DNA of 15,191 bases from NCBI GenBank assembly GCA_018971065.1, contig JAGWVC010000095.1, forward strand, positions 1-15,191. The letters run 5' to 3'. The notes under the pieces are model-generated. The model was not told the origin of the DNA and did no database searches. It saw only the letters and a program-made list of their open reading frames with translations. Of the stretch, positions 6,524 through 13,580 are shown in pieces. Both the position numbers and the translations under genes were made by a program. This DNA comes from Sphingomonadales bacterium (lineage in GTDB: Bacteria > Pseudomonadota > Alphaproteobacteria > Sphingomonadales > Sphingomonadaceae). How positions within the stretch are numbered: position 1 is the stretch's first letter; each line of letters starts with the position of its first letter.

Positions 6524-7360
6524 TCAGCCGGGCAGGAACGCGTCGAGGCCGCCGGCGCGATCGACCGCGCGGTTGAGCGCGGCGTAGCCGCTGGTGCGGC
6601 CCGGTTTCCACGCCTTCAGCCCTTCGAGATCGAGCAGCGGGCGGACGGCGGGATCGTCGTAGGACATCGCCATCAGGATCGCCACGAAGCGGTCGAGCAG
6701 CGCGGGCGGCGCATCGTCGAGCGCGGTGAAGTTGCAGTGGTCGAACGGTTCGGTCTCGGCGAGCACGCGGGTGGCGGCGGTGGGCAGCGTGGCTTCGCGG
6801 GCGAAAGCGACGCGGTTGGCGTCGAGGATGCAGCAGGCGTCGGCGCTGCAGTCCATCAGCGCGCGGGCGGCGTCGCGTTCGCCGCCGATATGGTCGCCGT
6901 GCTTGCCCACGCCGATGTTGAAGTGGGTGACGGCGATGTCGCGACCAGGTTCGAGGCCGGCGGCAGCGAGCCGTTCGAGCGGGATCAGCGTGGCCTGCGG
7001 CGAATCGGTGGCACCGACGGCGATGCGTTTGCCCTTGAGATCGGCCAGCGTGGCGATGCCGCTGTCTGCGCGGATGACGATGACGCTGGTGAGGTCGCAA
7101 TCGCTGTCGCGCATGGCGATGGCGCGGGCGGTGCGGCCCCGGCGGGCGGCGAGGCGTTCGGCTTCGATCCACGCCAGCGGCGAGTTCCACGCGACGTGGC
7201 ACTGGCCGGCGAAGTGGCCAAGGACCTGCGATTCGTAGTTCGAATAGAGCACATAGTCGAAGGCGAGGCCGTGCGCGGCGAAGTGGTCCTTGAAGCCTTC
7301 CCAGATGGTGACGACCTTGGGATCGTAGGCGACGGCGCCGAGGATGAGGGTGCTGGTCAT
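6524..7360 (-). CDS. PhnD/SsuA-fold (periplasmic-binding type II) protein without signal peptide
   Basis: The 278-residue protein resembles the phosphate/phosphonate/sulfonate-type substrate-binding proteins (PhnD/SsuA/TauA/NMT1 fold). It starts directly in the first beta strand (TLILGAVAYDPKVVTIWEGF), followed by GLAFDYVLYSNYESQVLGHFAG. It has the typical SVIVIRADSGIATLADLKGKRIAVG, then SPQATLIPLERLAAAGLEPG and a C-terminal dicarboxylate-fold lobe. No signal peptide, lipobox or transmembrane segment precedes the fold, so it should stay in the cytoplasm, and no ABC permease or ATPase is nearby. This fold is also used by cytoplasmic enzymes such as the desulfinase DszB and the pyrimidine synthase THI5. 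A CH pair (C54-H55) lies where reactive residues might be. The ATG at 7360 has an excellent GAAGGAG 7 bases upstream and follows the previous gene by 11 bases. Binding protein or enzyme cannot be decided here. Confidence 0.75.
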   Translation of the reverse strand: MTSTLILGAVAYDPKVVTIWEGFKDHFAAHGLAFDYVLYSNYESQVLGHFAGQCHVAWNSPLAWIEAERLAARRGRTARAIAMRDSDCDLTSVIVIRADSGIATLADLKGKRIAVGATDSPQATLIPLERLAAAGLEPGRDIAVTHFNIGVGKHGDHIGGERDAARALMDCSADACCILDANRVAFAREATLPTAATRVLAETEPFDHCNFTALDDAPPALLDRFVAILMAMSYDDPAVRPLLDLEGLKAWKPGRTSGYAALNRAVDRAGGLDAFLPG

Positions 7361-7371
7361 GCGGGGCTCCT

Positions 7372-8493
7372 TCAGGCGAACAGGTCGATGCCGCACAGGG
7401 CGCGGCCGATGAAATCGTAAAGCTGGTCGGTGGTGGGGGCCATGACCGTGTTGGCGCGGGCATCGCGGAAGGCGCGTTCGACCCCGGCTTCCTTGCGGAA
7501 CGCGGCGCCGCCGCAGACGCGCATGGCGAGATCGGTGACTTCGGTGGCGCATTCGCCCGCCGCCGCCTTGGCTTCGAGGACGCGGAGCATGGTGACTTCG
7601 GACGGCGATTCGAGCGCGTCGAGCGTGTCGCCGATGAGCGCGCGGACCATGTCGGTCTTGATCTGCATCCGGGCGATGTAGGCGCGGATGGTGGGCAGGT
7701 CGGCCAGGCGCTGGCCGAGGTGCTGGAAGCCGGTGGCGGTGGCGTGAGCGATGGTCTTCTCGACCGCGCCCGACATGATACCCAGCGCGGCGCAGGCGTT
7801 GAGGGTGGCGAACACCGGCAGGACGGTGCCAAGCATGACATCGGCGCCGTTGCCATCCTGCCCCAGCAGGTTGGCGGCGGGGATGCGCGCGGCGGTGGCG
7901 GTGGCGGGGGCGGAATCGTTGCCGCGCAGGCCGAGGCCGTCGAACGGGGCGCTGGTGTCGATGCCGGGGGTGCGGCGCGGGACAAGCCAGATGCTGGCCC
8001 CCTGCCCCGTGGTGCCCTGGCTGGACCAGACGTAGAGATCGGCGCCGTTGGCGGCGGTGATCCAGCTTTTGCGGGCATCGAGCAGCATGTCGTCGCCATC
8101 GCGGGTGGCGGTGGACAGCGGCGCCCAGAAGTGGCTGCGCGAACCGGCTTCGGAGAACGCCAGCGTGGCGAGCGCCTGGCCGGTGGCGACGGCCTTGCGG
8201 GTTTCGGGATTGCCGAACGCCTCGATCACGCCGGCGGCGCTGTAGTGCATCTTGACGATCATCGCGGTGGAGCCGCAGGCGCGCGCGAGGCGTTCGACCA
8301 CGGCGGCGGCATCGCGGACCGAGCCGCCGCTGCCGCCGACATCCGTGGCGGAGAGCAGCCCGGCGAGGCCGCTGGCGAGGAACGCGGCGGCGAGCGCGGT
8401 GGGAAAGCGCCCGTCGCGATCGGTATCCACGGCCGATGCGGCGACGAGCGTGGCGAATTGATCGAGCGCGGTTGTCGTATCCATCGTCGGCAT
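7372..8493 (-). CDS. Acyl-CoA dehydrogenase-fold flavoprotein (possible flavin-dependent monooxygenase)
   Basis: The 373-residue protein has ACAD architecture. The N-terminal helical domain includes ARACGSTAMIVKMHYSA. The middle beta domain has ATLAFSEAGSRSHFWAPLS near 128-146, KSWITAANGADLYVWSS near 163-179, and GLGLRGNDSAPA. The C-terminal helical domain includes MRVCGGAAFRKEAGVERAFRDARA. Where ordinary ACADs have the catalytic YEGT, this protein reads VMAPTTDQLYDFIGRAL (about 350-366), so the usual glutamate is absent. That is typical of ACAD-fold flavin monooxygenases such as DszC/SfnB, although some true dehydrogenases keep their base on another helix. It is the first gene of the four-gene minus-strand unit, followed after 11 bases by the binding-fold protein. 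ATGs at 8493 and 8484 are both plausible; the latter has GGGGAT about 7 bases upstream. No reductase is encoded beside it. Confidence 0.8.
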   Translation of the reverse strand: MPTMDTTTALDQFATLVAASAVDTDRDGRFPTALAAAFLASGLAGLLSATDVGGSGGSVRDAAAVVERLARACGSTAMIVKMHYSAAGVIEAFGNPETRKAVATGQALATLAFSEAGSRSHFWAPLSTATRDGDDMLLDARKSWITAANGADLYVWSSQGTTGQGASIWLVPRRTPGIDTSAPFDGLGLRGNDSAPATATAARIPAANLLGQDGNGADVMLGTVLPVFATLNACAALGIMSGAVEKTIAHATATGFQHLGQRLADLPTIRAYIARMQIKTDMVRALIGDTLDALESPSEVTMLRVLEAKAAAGECATEVTDLAMRVCGGAAFRKEAGVERAFRDARANTVMAPTTDQLYDFIGRALCGIDLFA

Positions 8494-8517
8494 CCCCAGT
8501 GACCTGTCTGCGTCATG

Positions 8518-8543
8518 TTTCATATATGGAATATATTTCATAA
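8518..8543. promoter_or_regulatory. AT-rich palindromic operator/promoter candidate of the minus-strand operon
   Basis: In otherwise GC-rich DNA, these 26 bases are almost pure A/T. They contain ATATAT-GGA-ATATAT (8523-8537), a symmetric repeat, flanked by two TTTCATA copies (8518-8524 and 8536-8542). The stretch begins 25 bases upstream of the ATG at 8493, where a promoter and an IclR operator would be expected. It could serve as -10 region, operator or both. The IclR assignment rests on proximity only. Confidence 0.5.
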
Positions 8544-8620
8544 CGTGAATTGACTGGCCGTGCCTTGGCGCAAACCGGCGCGCTTCGCAAGGTGGGGTGC
8601 GGCGTTCCGCATGTTTCGGG

Positions 8621-8648
8621 TTTACGGGGCGGCTCGTTCGGCTATACG
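8621..8648 (+). promoter_or_regulatory. Sigma-70-like promoter candidate for the arabinofuranosidase gene
   Basis: TTTACG (8621-8626) and TATACG (8643-8648) are separated by 16 bases and each match the consensus at four of six positions. The start site would be near 8655, giving a leader of about 25 bases that contains AGGAGG at 8668-8673. Confidence 0.5.
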
Positions 8649-8678
8649 GATTTAACTCATACAAAATAGGAGGACGGG

Positions 8679-10277
8679 GTGTCGAAGCTGACAGGATGGG
8701 CGCTGGGCCTGGCACCGGCGGCGCTGGCCGGTTCGGTGGCGATGGCCGAACCCGTGGCATTGACCCTCCATGCCGATCGGCCCGGGCCGACGATCAGCCG
8801 CGACGTGTTCGGGCAGTTTTCGGAAATGCTGGGCAACGGCGTCGAGGGCGGAATCTGGGTCGGCCGGGATTCGCCGATCGCCAATGTGCGCGGCATTCGC
8901 AGCGACGTGGTGGCGGCGTTGCGCGCCATCCGCGTGCCGGTGGTGCGCTGGCCGGGCGGATGCTTTGCCGACCGGTATGCCTGGCGCGACGGGATCGGGC
9001 CTGCTGCCGCGCGCACCTCCACGGTCAACATGTGGGGGAACGTGGTCGAACCGAACCAGTTCGGCAGCGACGAGTACATGGACTTTCTGGGCCAGATCGG
9101 CGCCGAGGCCTATATCACCATCAACGTCGGTTCGGGCACACCGGCCGAGGCGTCGCAGTGGCTGGAATACATGACCACCGACCAGCCATCGACACTGGGC
9201 AGGCTGCGCGCCGTCAATGGCCATCCGGCGCCGTACCGCATCAAGTACCTGGGCATCGGCAACGAGGCATGGGGCTGCGGCGGCGCGATGACGGCGGACC
9301 AGTATGTCGGCGAATACCGGCGCTTCGCGACATATGCCACCAACCTGAACCCGGCGCAGAACGGCCCGGTGAAGTTCGTGCGCGGCAAGGACGCGATGCA
9401 GGACATCGCCGCCGGGCCGGATGGCGACAACACCGAATACACCGAAGCGGTGATGAAGGCGTGGGCGCACCAGCCGGTCTATGGCTGGACGGTCGATGGC
9501 CTGTCGCTGCACTATTACACCGGCGGGTCGAAGGGCGTGCTGGCATCGCCGGCGACCGGGTTCGGCGCGGACGAGTACGCGGCATCGGTGCAGAACACGC
9601 TGAAGATGGAGCGCATCGTGGCGCTGCACAGCGCGATCATGGACAAGTACGATCCGGCGAGGAAAGTGGCGCTGGTGGTGGACGAATGGGGGCTTTGGGC
9701 CACGCCGCAGGCCGGAACCAACTTCATGTTCCTGCGCCAGCAGGGGTCGATGCGCGATGCCATCGTCACCGCGCTGAACCTGGCCATCTTCGCCCGCCAT
9801 GCCGACCGGGTGCGGATGGCGAACATCGCGCAGATGGTGAACGTCATCCAGGCGATGATCCTGACCGACGGCCCGAAGCTGGTGCTGACGCCGACGTACC
9901 ATGTCTATCGCATGATTGTGCCTTTCCAGGACGCGACGGCGATCCCGATGGAACTGGACGCGGGCGATTTCCGGCAGGGCGGCATCACCCTGCCCCGTGT
10001 CGATGGCATGGCCGCGCGGGCGCGGGATGGCGCGGTGTGGGTGGCGCTGACCAACATCGACCCGGCGCGGCCGGCCGACATTGCCGTCCGGCTGGAAGGC
10101 GCAAGCCCGCAGGGCGCGACCGGCGAGGTGCTGACCGCGCCGGCGGTGGACACGGTGAACAGTTTCGACCAGCCGGCGGCAGTGGCGCCCCGGCCGGTGC
10201 GGTTCCGGGCCAGCGGCGGCAGGCTGGTGATGCAACTGCCGCCCCGGTCGGTGACGGTGGTGCGGGTGGATCGTTGA
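8679..10277 (+). CDS. Exported GH51-family alpha-L-arabinofuranosidase
   Basis: The 532-residue protein resembles glycoside hydrolase family 51, retaining enzymes that release terminal L-arabinofuranose from arabinan and arabinoxylan. Residues 1-23 form a Sec-type signal peptide (LTGWALGLAPAALAGSVAMA-E), so it is exported, probably to the periplasm. The TIM barrel shows ISRDVFGQFSEMLG near 39-52, VVRWPGGCFADRYAW near 88-102, general acid/base E196 in GIGNEAWGCGG, and nucleophile E336 in VVDEWGLW. A C-terminal beta domain follows from about residue 430. The GTG start at 8679 is well placed, 5 bases after a perfect AGGAGG. It is divergent from the flavoprotein operon, and no arabinose transport or catabolic genes flank it, so its operon context does not confirm substrate. 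I am confident of the family, and moderately so of the specificity. Confidence 0.88.
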   Translation: MSKLTGWALGLAPAALAGSVAMAEPVALTLHADRPGPTISRDVFGQFSEMLGNGVEGGIWVGRDSPIANVRGIRSDVVAALRAIRVPVVRWPGGCFADRYAWRDGIGPAAARTSTVNMWGNVVEPNQFGSDEYMDFLGQIGAEAYITINVGSGTPAEASQWLEYMTTDQPSTLGRLRAVNGHPAPYRIKYLGIGNEAWGCGGAMTADQYVGEYRRFATYATNLNPAQNGPVKFVRGKDAMQDIAAGPDGDNTEYTEAVMKAWAHQPVYGWTVDGLSLHYYTGGSKGVLASPATGFGADEYAASVQNTLKMERIVALHSAIMDKYDPARKVALVVDEWGLWATPQAGTNFMFLRQQGSMRDAIVTALNLAIFARHADRVRMANIAQMVNVIQAMILTDGPKLVLTPTYHVYRMIVPFQDATAIPMELDAGDFRQGGITLPRVDGMAARARDGAVWVALTNIDPARPADIAVRLEGASPQGATGEVLTAPAVDTVNSFDQPAAVAPRPVRFRASGGRLVMQLPPRSVTVVRVDR

Positions 10278-10670
10278 GCAGGGAGAACAGGTTGCACCTG
10301 ATCATGCCGGGCAGCGATCCGGCTTCGGGGCGTTCCGAACGAGATCAGGCTGCCGATCGAACCAGGCATGAACCGCCCGGACAGCGGCACGGGATTCCGC
10401 GCGCCAGTGATAGCTGTGGGAGGTCTGATCGACCGGGCGGGTTCGACCGGATCGACAGGCGAACGCCGGAGGCGATCGGCGGTTGAATGCCTGGCCGCCG
10501 GGATCGGTCCGCACCGGAGACCCGGTTCACGCTTGACTCGATTCGCACCTTGCTAACAGTATGACGAACCCGAGGTCGGCACGAGCGGAAGGGGAGGCGC
10601 GGATCGTGGCGGCAAGCCGCGGCGTGAACCCGGCCGCGCGCCGGCACCCGTTCGAAAGGGAGCGCCCGTC
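10278..10670. other. 393-base intergenic region without a convincing gene
   Basis: I find no supported coding sequence here. Short frames of about 60-70 codons exist on both strands but are arginine-rich shadows without family features or ribosome-binding sites. No terminator with a T tract follows the arabinofuranosidase gene. The right third holds a candidate regulatory element (10533-10569) and the leader of the VOC gene. The leader is about 100 bases long and contains AAAGGGAG (10655-10662) as ribosome-binding site. Confidence 0.6.
10533..10569 (+). promoter_or_regulatory. Shared promoter/operator element, copy A (upstream of the VOC gene)
   Basis: TTGACT at 10533-10538 is followed after 13 bases by GCTAACAGTATGACGAAC (10552-10569). 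The element at 14797-14833 (minus strand) has the same layout and matches 26 of 37 positions. A third core copy lies at 14874-14891. TTGACT may act as -35; the -10 is unclear. Confidence 0.5.
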
Positions 10671-11144
10671 GTGAAGAAGTTCGTCAACCACGTCGATCAC
10701 GTCGCCTGGCTGGTGCGGCCCGAGAACCTCGACGCGCACGTGGGCCAGCTTGAAAACCTGACCGGCGCGTCGCTGGTGCGCTTCGCCCGCGCCGACATGG
10801 GCTTCACCATGTGCATCGACTGGGAGGCCGGTCTGGAGGTGGTGGCGCCGATGGCGGAACGCACCGAGTTCAACCAGTGGCTATGGAGCGAACTGGAGCG
10901 CAAGGGCGAAGGCGTCTCCTCGGTGGTGTTCGGCGTGAAAGACCTGGACTGGCACAAGGCGCGGCTGGAGAAGCTGGGTTTCGAGGTGGGGCCGCTGATG
11001 GACGACCATCCCGATTCGCCGTGGCATGACAAGCTGGTGCTGTGGGAACGCGTGGCTGGCGAGGCGATCAACACCAACATCATCCTGGGCGACATCGACT
11101 ATGCCGACGGCGTGATCCCGTTCGTGGATGCGGAAGGCGCCTGA
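10671..11144 (+). CDS. VOC (glyoxalase/dioxygenase superfamily) protein
   Basis: The 157-residue protein fits the vicinal oxygen chelate superfamily (glyoxalase I, extradiol dioxygenases, epimerases). Its first beta-alpha-beta module begins NHVDHVAWLVRPENLDAHVGQLENLTG, with H10 in the usual first metal-ligand position. The second module shows SSVVFGVKDLDWHKARLEKLGFEVG near 82-106 and ends in NTNIILGDIDYA. It is too short for a two-module extradiol dioxygenase and is cytoplasmic. The GTG start at 10671 follows AAAGGGAG by 8 bases, and MKKFVNHVDHVAW is a natural N-terminus. It shares an upstream element with the flavin monooxygenase and P450 genes, so it is probably part of the same catabolic regulon. 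The reaction cannot be deduced. Confidence 0.78.
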   Translation: MKKFVNHVDHVAWLVRPENLDAHVGQLENLTGASLVRFARADMGFTMCIDWEAGLEVVAPMAERTEFNQWLWSELERKGEGVSSVVFGVKDLDWHKARLEKLGFEVGPLMDDHPDSPWHDKLVLWERVAGEAINTNIILGDIDYADGVIPFVDAEGA

Positions 11145-11162
11145 CCGGGCGGATCGGCCCGG
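11145..11162. terminator. Weak hairpin in the convergent gap after the VOC gene
   Basis: CCGGGC (11145-11150), loop GGATCG and GCCCGG (11157-11162) form a perfect 6-bp stem. It fills almost all of the 21-base gap between two convergent stop codons. There is no T tract on either strand, so terminator function is uncertain. Confidence 0.35.
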
Positions 11163-11165
11163 CTG

Positions 11166-11963
11166 TCAGTCGAGCGTGGCGAGCAGTTTCCTGACCTTGG
11201 CGATGACTTCCCGCGCCTGATCGGCCGCCGACATGCCCGACTGGGCGCGACGCAGGCTGGGGCATTCGATGCCGACCGGGACATCGCGGGGGGCGGCGCG
11301 CAGCAGTTCGACCAGCGGGAAATCGCCGTCGCCGGGATAAAGCCGTTCGCACACCGCTTCGGTCATGGCGATTTCGGGCGGCTGCGGGATCGGGCCGTCG
11401 CAGACCTGGACGTAGCGGATCGCGCCGGGGGGCACGGCCTGGAGATCGGCGAGGCCGCCGCCGCTGCGCAGCAGGTGATGCGGGTCGAAGCAGATGCCGA
11501 CGTCGGCGCCCGAGCGCCGGATCAGGTCCAGCCCCTGGGCGAGCGTTTGCGTCTGGCCGGCGGCAATGGGTTCGAGGTTGGTGGCAAGGCCGAAGCCGGC
11601 GGCCGCCTCGGCGAAGCGGGCGAGGATTTCGGCGGTTTCGCCCCGATCGGCATTGCTGTAGTTGATGGCCAGCGCCGCCTTGCCGCCCAGCCGCGCACCC
11701 ATTTCGAGCAGCGGCTTGCAGCTTTCCACCCCGGCGATCGAGTGGAGATCGAACACTTCGAGCGCGATCACCTCGATCCCGGTATCGGCGATGATGGCGG
11801 CGCATTCATGCTCCAGCGCCGGGGTCAGCAGTGGTGACGGGAACAGCGGCGGGGGGATGATCCACAGGCTGCACGCGTCGAAGCCGGCTTCTGCCGCTGC
11901 CCGGATCAGCGTTTGCGGCGGCGTGTCGGTGAGCGTCAGGCTGTCGAGCGAGAGCCGGGGCAT
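11166..11963 (-). CDS. Sugar phosphate isomerase/epimerase-like TIM-barrel protein
   Basis: The 265-residue protein resembles the xylose isomerase-like TIM-barrel/AP-endonuclease-2 family, metal-dependent isomerases, epimerases, dehydratases and lyases. It starts MPRLSLDSLTLTDTPPQTLIRAAAEAGFDACSLW-type, the common first strand and helix. Candidate metal ligands are E in TNLEPIAAG, D and H in ICFDPHHLLRSG, and E in GIECPSL near the C-terminus. There is no signal peptide. The ATG at 11963 overlaps the SDR stop codon by one base (TGATG), implying translational coupling with the SDR; a GTG three bases earlier is an alternative. In catabolic clusters such proteins often act on ring-cleavage or hydroxylated intermediates rather than sugars. 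The substrate is unknown. Confidence 0.8.
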   Translation of the reverse strand: MPRLSLDSLTLTDTPPQTLIRAAAEAGFDACSLWIIPPPLFPSPLLTPALEHECAAIIADTGIEVIALEVFDLHSIAGVESCKPLLEMGARLGGKAALAINYSNADRGETAEILARFAEAAAGFGLATNLEPIAAGQTQTLAQGLDLIRRSGADVGICFDPHHLLRSGGGLADLQAVPPGAIRYVQVCDGPIPQPPEIAMTEAVCERLYPGDGDFPLVELLRAAPRDVPVGIECPSLRRAQSGMSAADQAREVIAKVRKLLATLD

Positions 11964-12841
11964 CACATCTTGACCTTGTAGCTGCCGTACTGCGGCGGCG
12001 CGCAGCCGGTGCCATCGCGCACCGAGGGCGGATACTTGCCGTCGATATCGGTGATGCCATAGGTCTTGCCGACTTCGGCGCCGATCACGGTCTTGCCGTT
12101 GTACTTCGCCAGCATGTCGGGATCGTTGAACATCGCCCAGGCGACATGGCCGGTGTAGCCGGCCGATTCGAGCGTGCCCTCAAGGTTGGCCTTCAGCGCG
12201 GGCATCGCTTCCATCATCCCCATCAGCCGCTCGGTGGTCAGCGAGCCCATCCAGATCGAGGTGCAGGCGACGTTGCTGCCGGCGTCGGCGAAATCGACGC
12301 CCATGTCGAACGCCATCTTGTCGACCGCCGCCTTGTGCGCGCCATAGCTGGGCCCCATGCAATAATGCATCGAGCCGGGTGCGGAGGTGAAGATCACCAG
12401 CCCCTTGTCCTGCCTGACCATGTGCGGCGCGGCATACCAGGTGGCCACGAAGCCGCTGCGCGCGCCGACGTTGATCATCTCGCCGCATTCCAGCGCCTTT
12501 TCCCAGAACTGGCCCGAGACCGAGGTGATGGCATTGCCCTGCCAGCAGGCGTTGTTGATCAGGATGTCGATCCGCCCCTGTTCGGCGATCACGCGATCGA
12601 ACAGGGCCTTCACTTGCGCGTCATCGGCATGATCGCACCGCACCGCGATGCCTTCGCCGCCCGCTGCAGTGACGTCGCGCGCGGTGGCATAGATGGTGCC
12701 GGGAACCTCGCCATCGCCTTCCTGTTCGGAGCGACCGGTGACGTAGACCGTGCAGCCATGCGAACCCAGCGCAACCGCGATACCCTTGCCCGCGCCCCTG
12801 CTTGCGCCGGTAACCACCGCCACAACCTTGCCTGCCGTCAT
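11963..12841 (-). CDS. Short-chain dehydrogenase/reductase (SDR)
   Basis: The 292-residue protein is a classical-type SDR using NAD(P)H to interconvert alcohols and ketones. The cofactor loop TGASRGAGKG occupies 11-20. The strand-4 motif reads INNACWQG near 95-102, with cysteine where NNAG is usual. The catalytic set is S153, Y166 and K170 (SYGAHK). A C-terminal extension from about residue 250 (YNGKTVIGAEVGKTYGITDIDGKYPPS) resembles the DHRS1-like subgroup. The ATG at 12841 is chosen because GGGAGAG lies 8 bases upstream; the frame extends to 12898, adding an unlikely N-terminus. It is the first gene of a two-gene minus-strand unit with the TIM-barrel protein and divergent from the SnoaL-like gene. 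The 24-bp palindrome lies about 96 bases upstream. Confidence 0.85.
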   Translation of the reverse strand: MTAGKVVAVVTGASRGAGKGIAVALGSHGCTVYVTGRSEQEGDGEVPGTIYATARDVTAAGGEGIAVRCDHADDAQVKALFDRVIAEQGRIDILINNACWQGNAITSVSGQFWEKALECGEMINVGARSGFVATWYAAPHMVRQDKGLVIFTSAPGSMHYCMGPSYGAHKAAVDKMAFDMGVDFADAGSNVACTSIWMGSLTTERLMGMMEAMPALKANLEGTLESAGYTGHVAWAMFNDPDMLAKYNGKTVIGAEVGKTYGITDIDGKYPPSVRDGTGCAPPQYGSYKVKM

Positions 12842-12918
12842 CACGCACTCTCCCACTGGTTTCGTCACTTTCTTAGCCAGAGCGCGCGAATGCCGCAATG
12901 GCCGTTCACCGTCCGATA

Positions 12919-12947
12919 TTGACCGGCCGGGCCACCACTACTAAACA
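12919..12947 (+). promoter_or_regulatory. Promoter candidate of the SnoaL-like gene
   Basis: TTGACC (12919-12924) and TAAACA (12942-12947) are spaced by 17 bases. The -35 is good (five of six) and the -10 weak (three of six). The predicted start near 12954 falls inside the 24-bp palindrome, as expected for repression. Confidence 0.45.
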
Positions 12948-12960
12948 CGTGTTCAATAGT
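12937..12960. promoter_or_regulatory. 24-bp palindromic operator candidate (TetR-family-like)
   Basis: ACTACTAAACAC (12937-12948) and GTGTTCAATAGT (12949-12960) are inverted copies matching at 10 of 12 positions, centred on AACACGTGTT. It covers the -10 of the predicted SnoaL promoter and lies between two divergent genes. Size and symmetry suit a dimeric repressor such as a TetR-family protein. No such regulator gene is in the window. Confidence 0.6.
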
Positions 12961-13022
12961 ATGTCGAGCGCATTTGCCGGGGCGGACGCTGTTCGGCGAG
13001 GCCTTCGGGCAGGGAGAGCAGG

Positions 13023-13580
13023 ATGACCAGTGAAGACCGCATTGCCGCGCTGGAAGCCACCGTGCAGCGAATGCTGGACCAGCAGGCGATCCATGAATGC
13101 ATCAAGCGCACATCGCGCGGCAACGACCGGTTCGATATCGACCTGATCGTTGGCAGCTATCACGATGACGGCCAGCACGAGCTGGGGCAGAAGCTGATTT
13201 CCGGGCAGGATTACGGCGCGCACGCCAACCATGCCCATGCCGGCATTGCCGAGACCAACCTGCACAACGTGACCATGCATTTGTGCGAAATCGACGGCGA
13301 TACCGCCCATGCCGAAAGCTATGTGATCGGACTGTTCGCGGACAAGGGCGGGGAAACCTCGCGCATTCTGGCGGGCCGCTACATCGACCGGCTGGAACGC
13401 CGCGACGGCGAATGGCGGATCGCGCTGCGGCGGGCGACCGTGGAAGTGGCGCTGGAGGGCAAGGCGATGCTGCCGAACGGCCAGACTCCGCCGGGATCGG
13501 GATACCTGATCGGCAACCGCGACCGGACCGATCCTTCCTACCAGCGGCCGTTGACGACCGAGGGCGGCAAGCGCTGGTAA
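13023..13580 (+). CDS. SnoaL-like/NTF2-fold protein
   Basis: The 185-residue protein fits the SnoaL-like branch of the NTF2-like superfamily, which includes polyketide cyclases, ketosteroid-isomerase-like enzymes, dehydratases and ring-hydroxylase beta subunits. After a short helix (IAALEATVQRMLDQQAIHECIKRTSRGNDRFDIDLIVGSY-type), the beta sheet shows HNVTMHLCEIDGDTAHAESYVIGLF near 85-110 and AGRYIDRLERRDGEWRIALRRATVEV near 118-143. A 40-residue tail follows. The ATG at 13023 is preceded by AGGGAGAG with suitable spacing. No ring-hydroxylase alpha subunit is next to it, so a beta-subunit role is not supported; isomerase or dehydratase in the local pathway is more likely. Its stop lies 22 bases from the convergent monooxygenase stop. 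A palindrome covers its promoter. Confidence 0.82.
   Translation: MTSEDRIAALEATVQRMLDQQAIHECIKRTSRGNDRFDIDLIVGSYHDDGQHELGQKLISGQDYGAHANHAHAGIAETNLHNVTMHLCEIDGDTAHAESYVIGLFADKGGETSRILAGRYIDRLERRDGEWRIALRRATVEVALEGKAMLPNGQTPPGSGYLIGNRDRTDPSYQRPLTTEGGKRW

Noticed and set aside
5340..8099. A 919-codon minus-strand open frame spanning three genes
   Set aside because: Only its last 390 codons (from 6512) show protein-like composition and the diiron motifs. The upstream part is Pro/Arg/Ser-rich and runs in another frame through the binding-fold and ACAD-fold genes. It is a GC-rich shadow, not a fusion.
8452..8700. Start of the ACAD-fold gene at ATG 8523 or further upstream (to 8760)
   Set aside because: The extra residues lie within the AT-rich operator-like stretch and the promoter of the divergent gene, and do not resemble an ACAD N-terminus.
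10302..10556. Short frames (62-70 codons) in the gap after the arabinofuranosidase
   Set aside because: Arginine-rich, no family features, no Shine-Dalgarno sequence, mutually overlapping on both strands.
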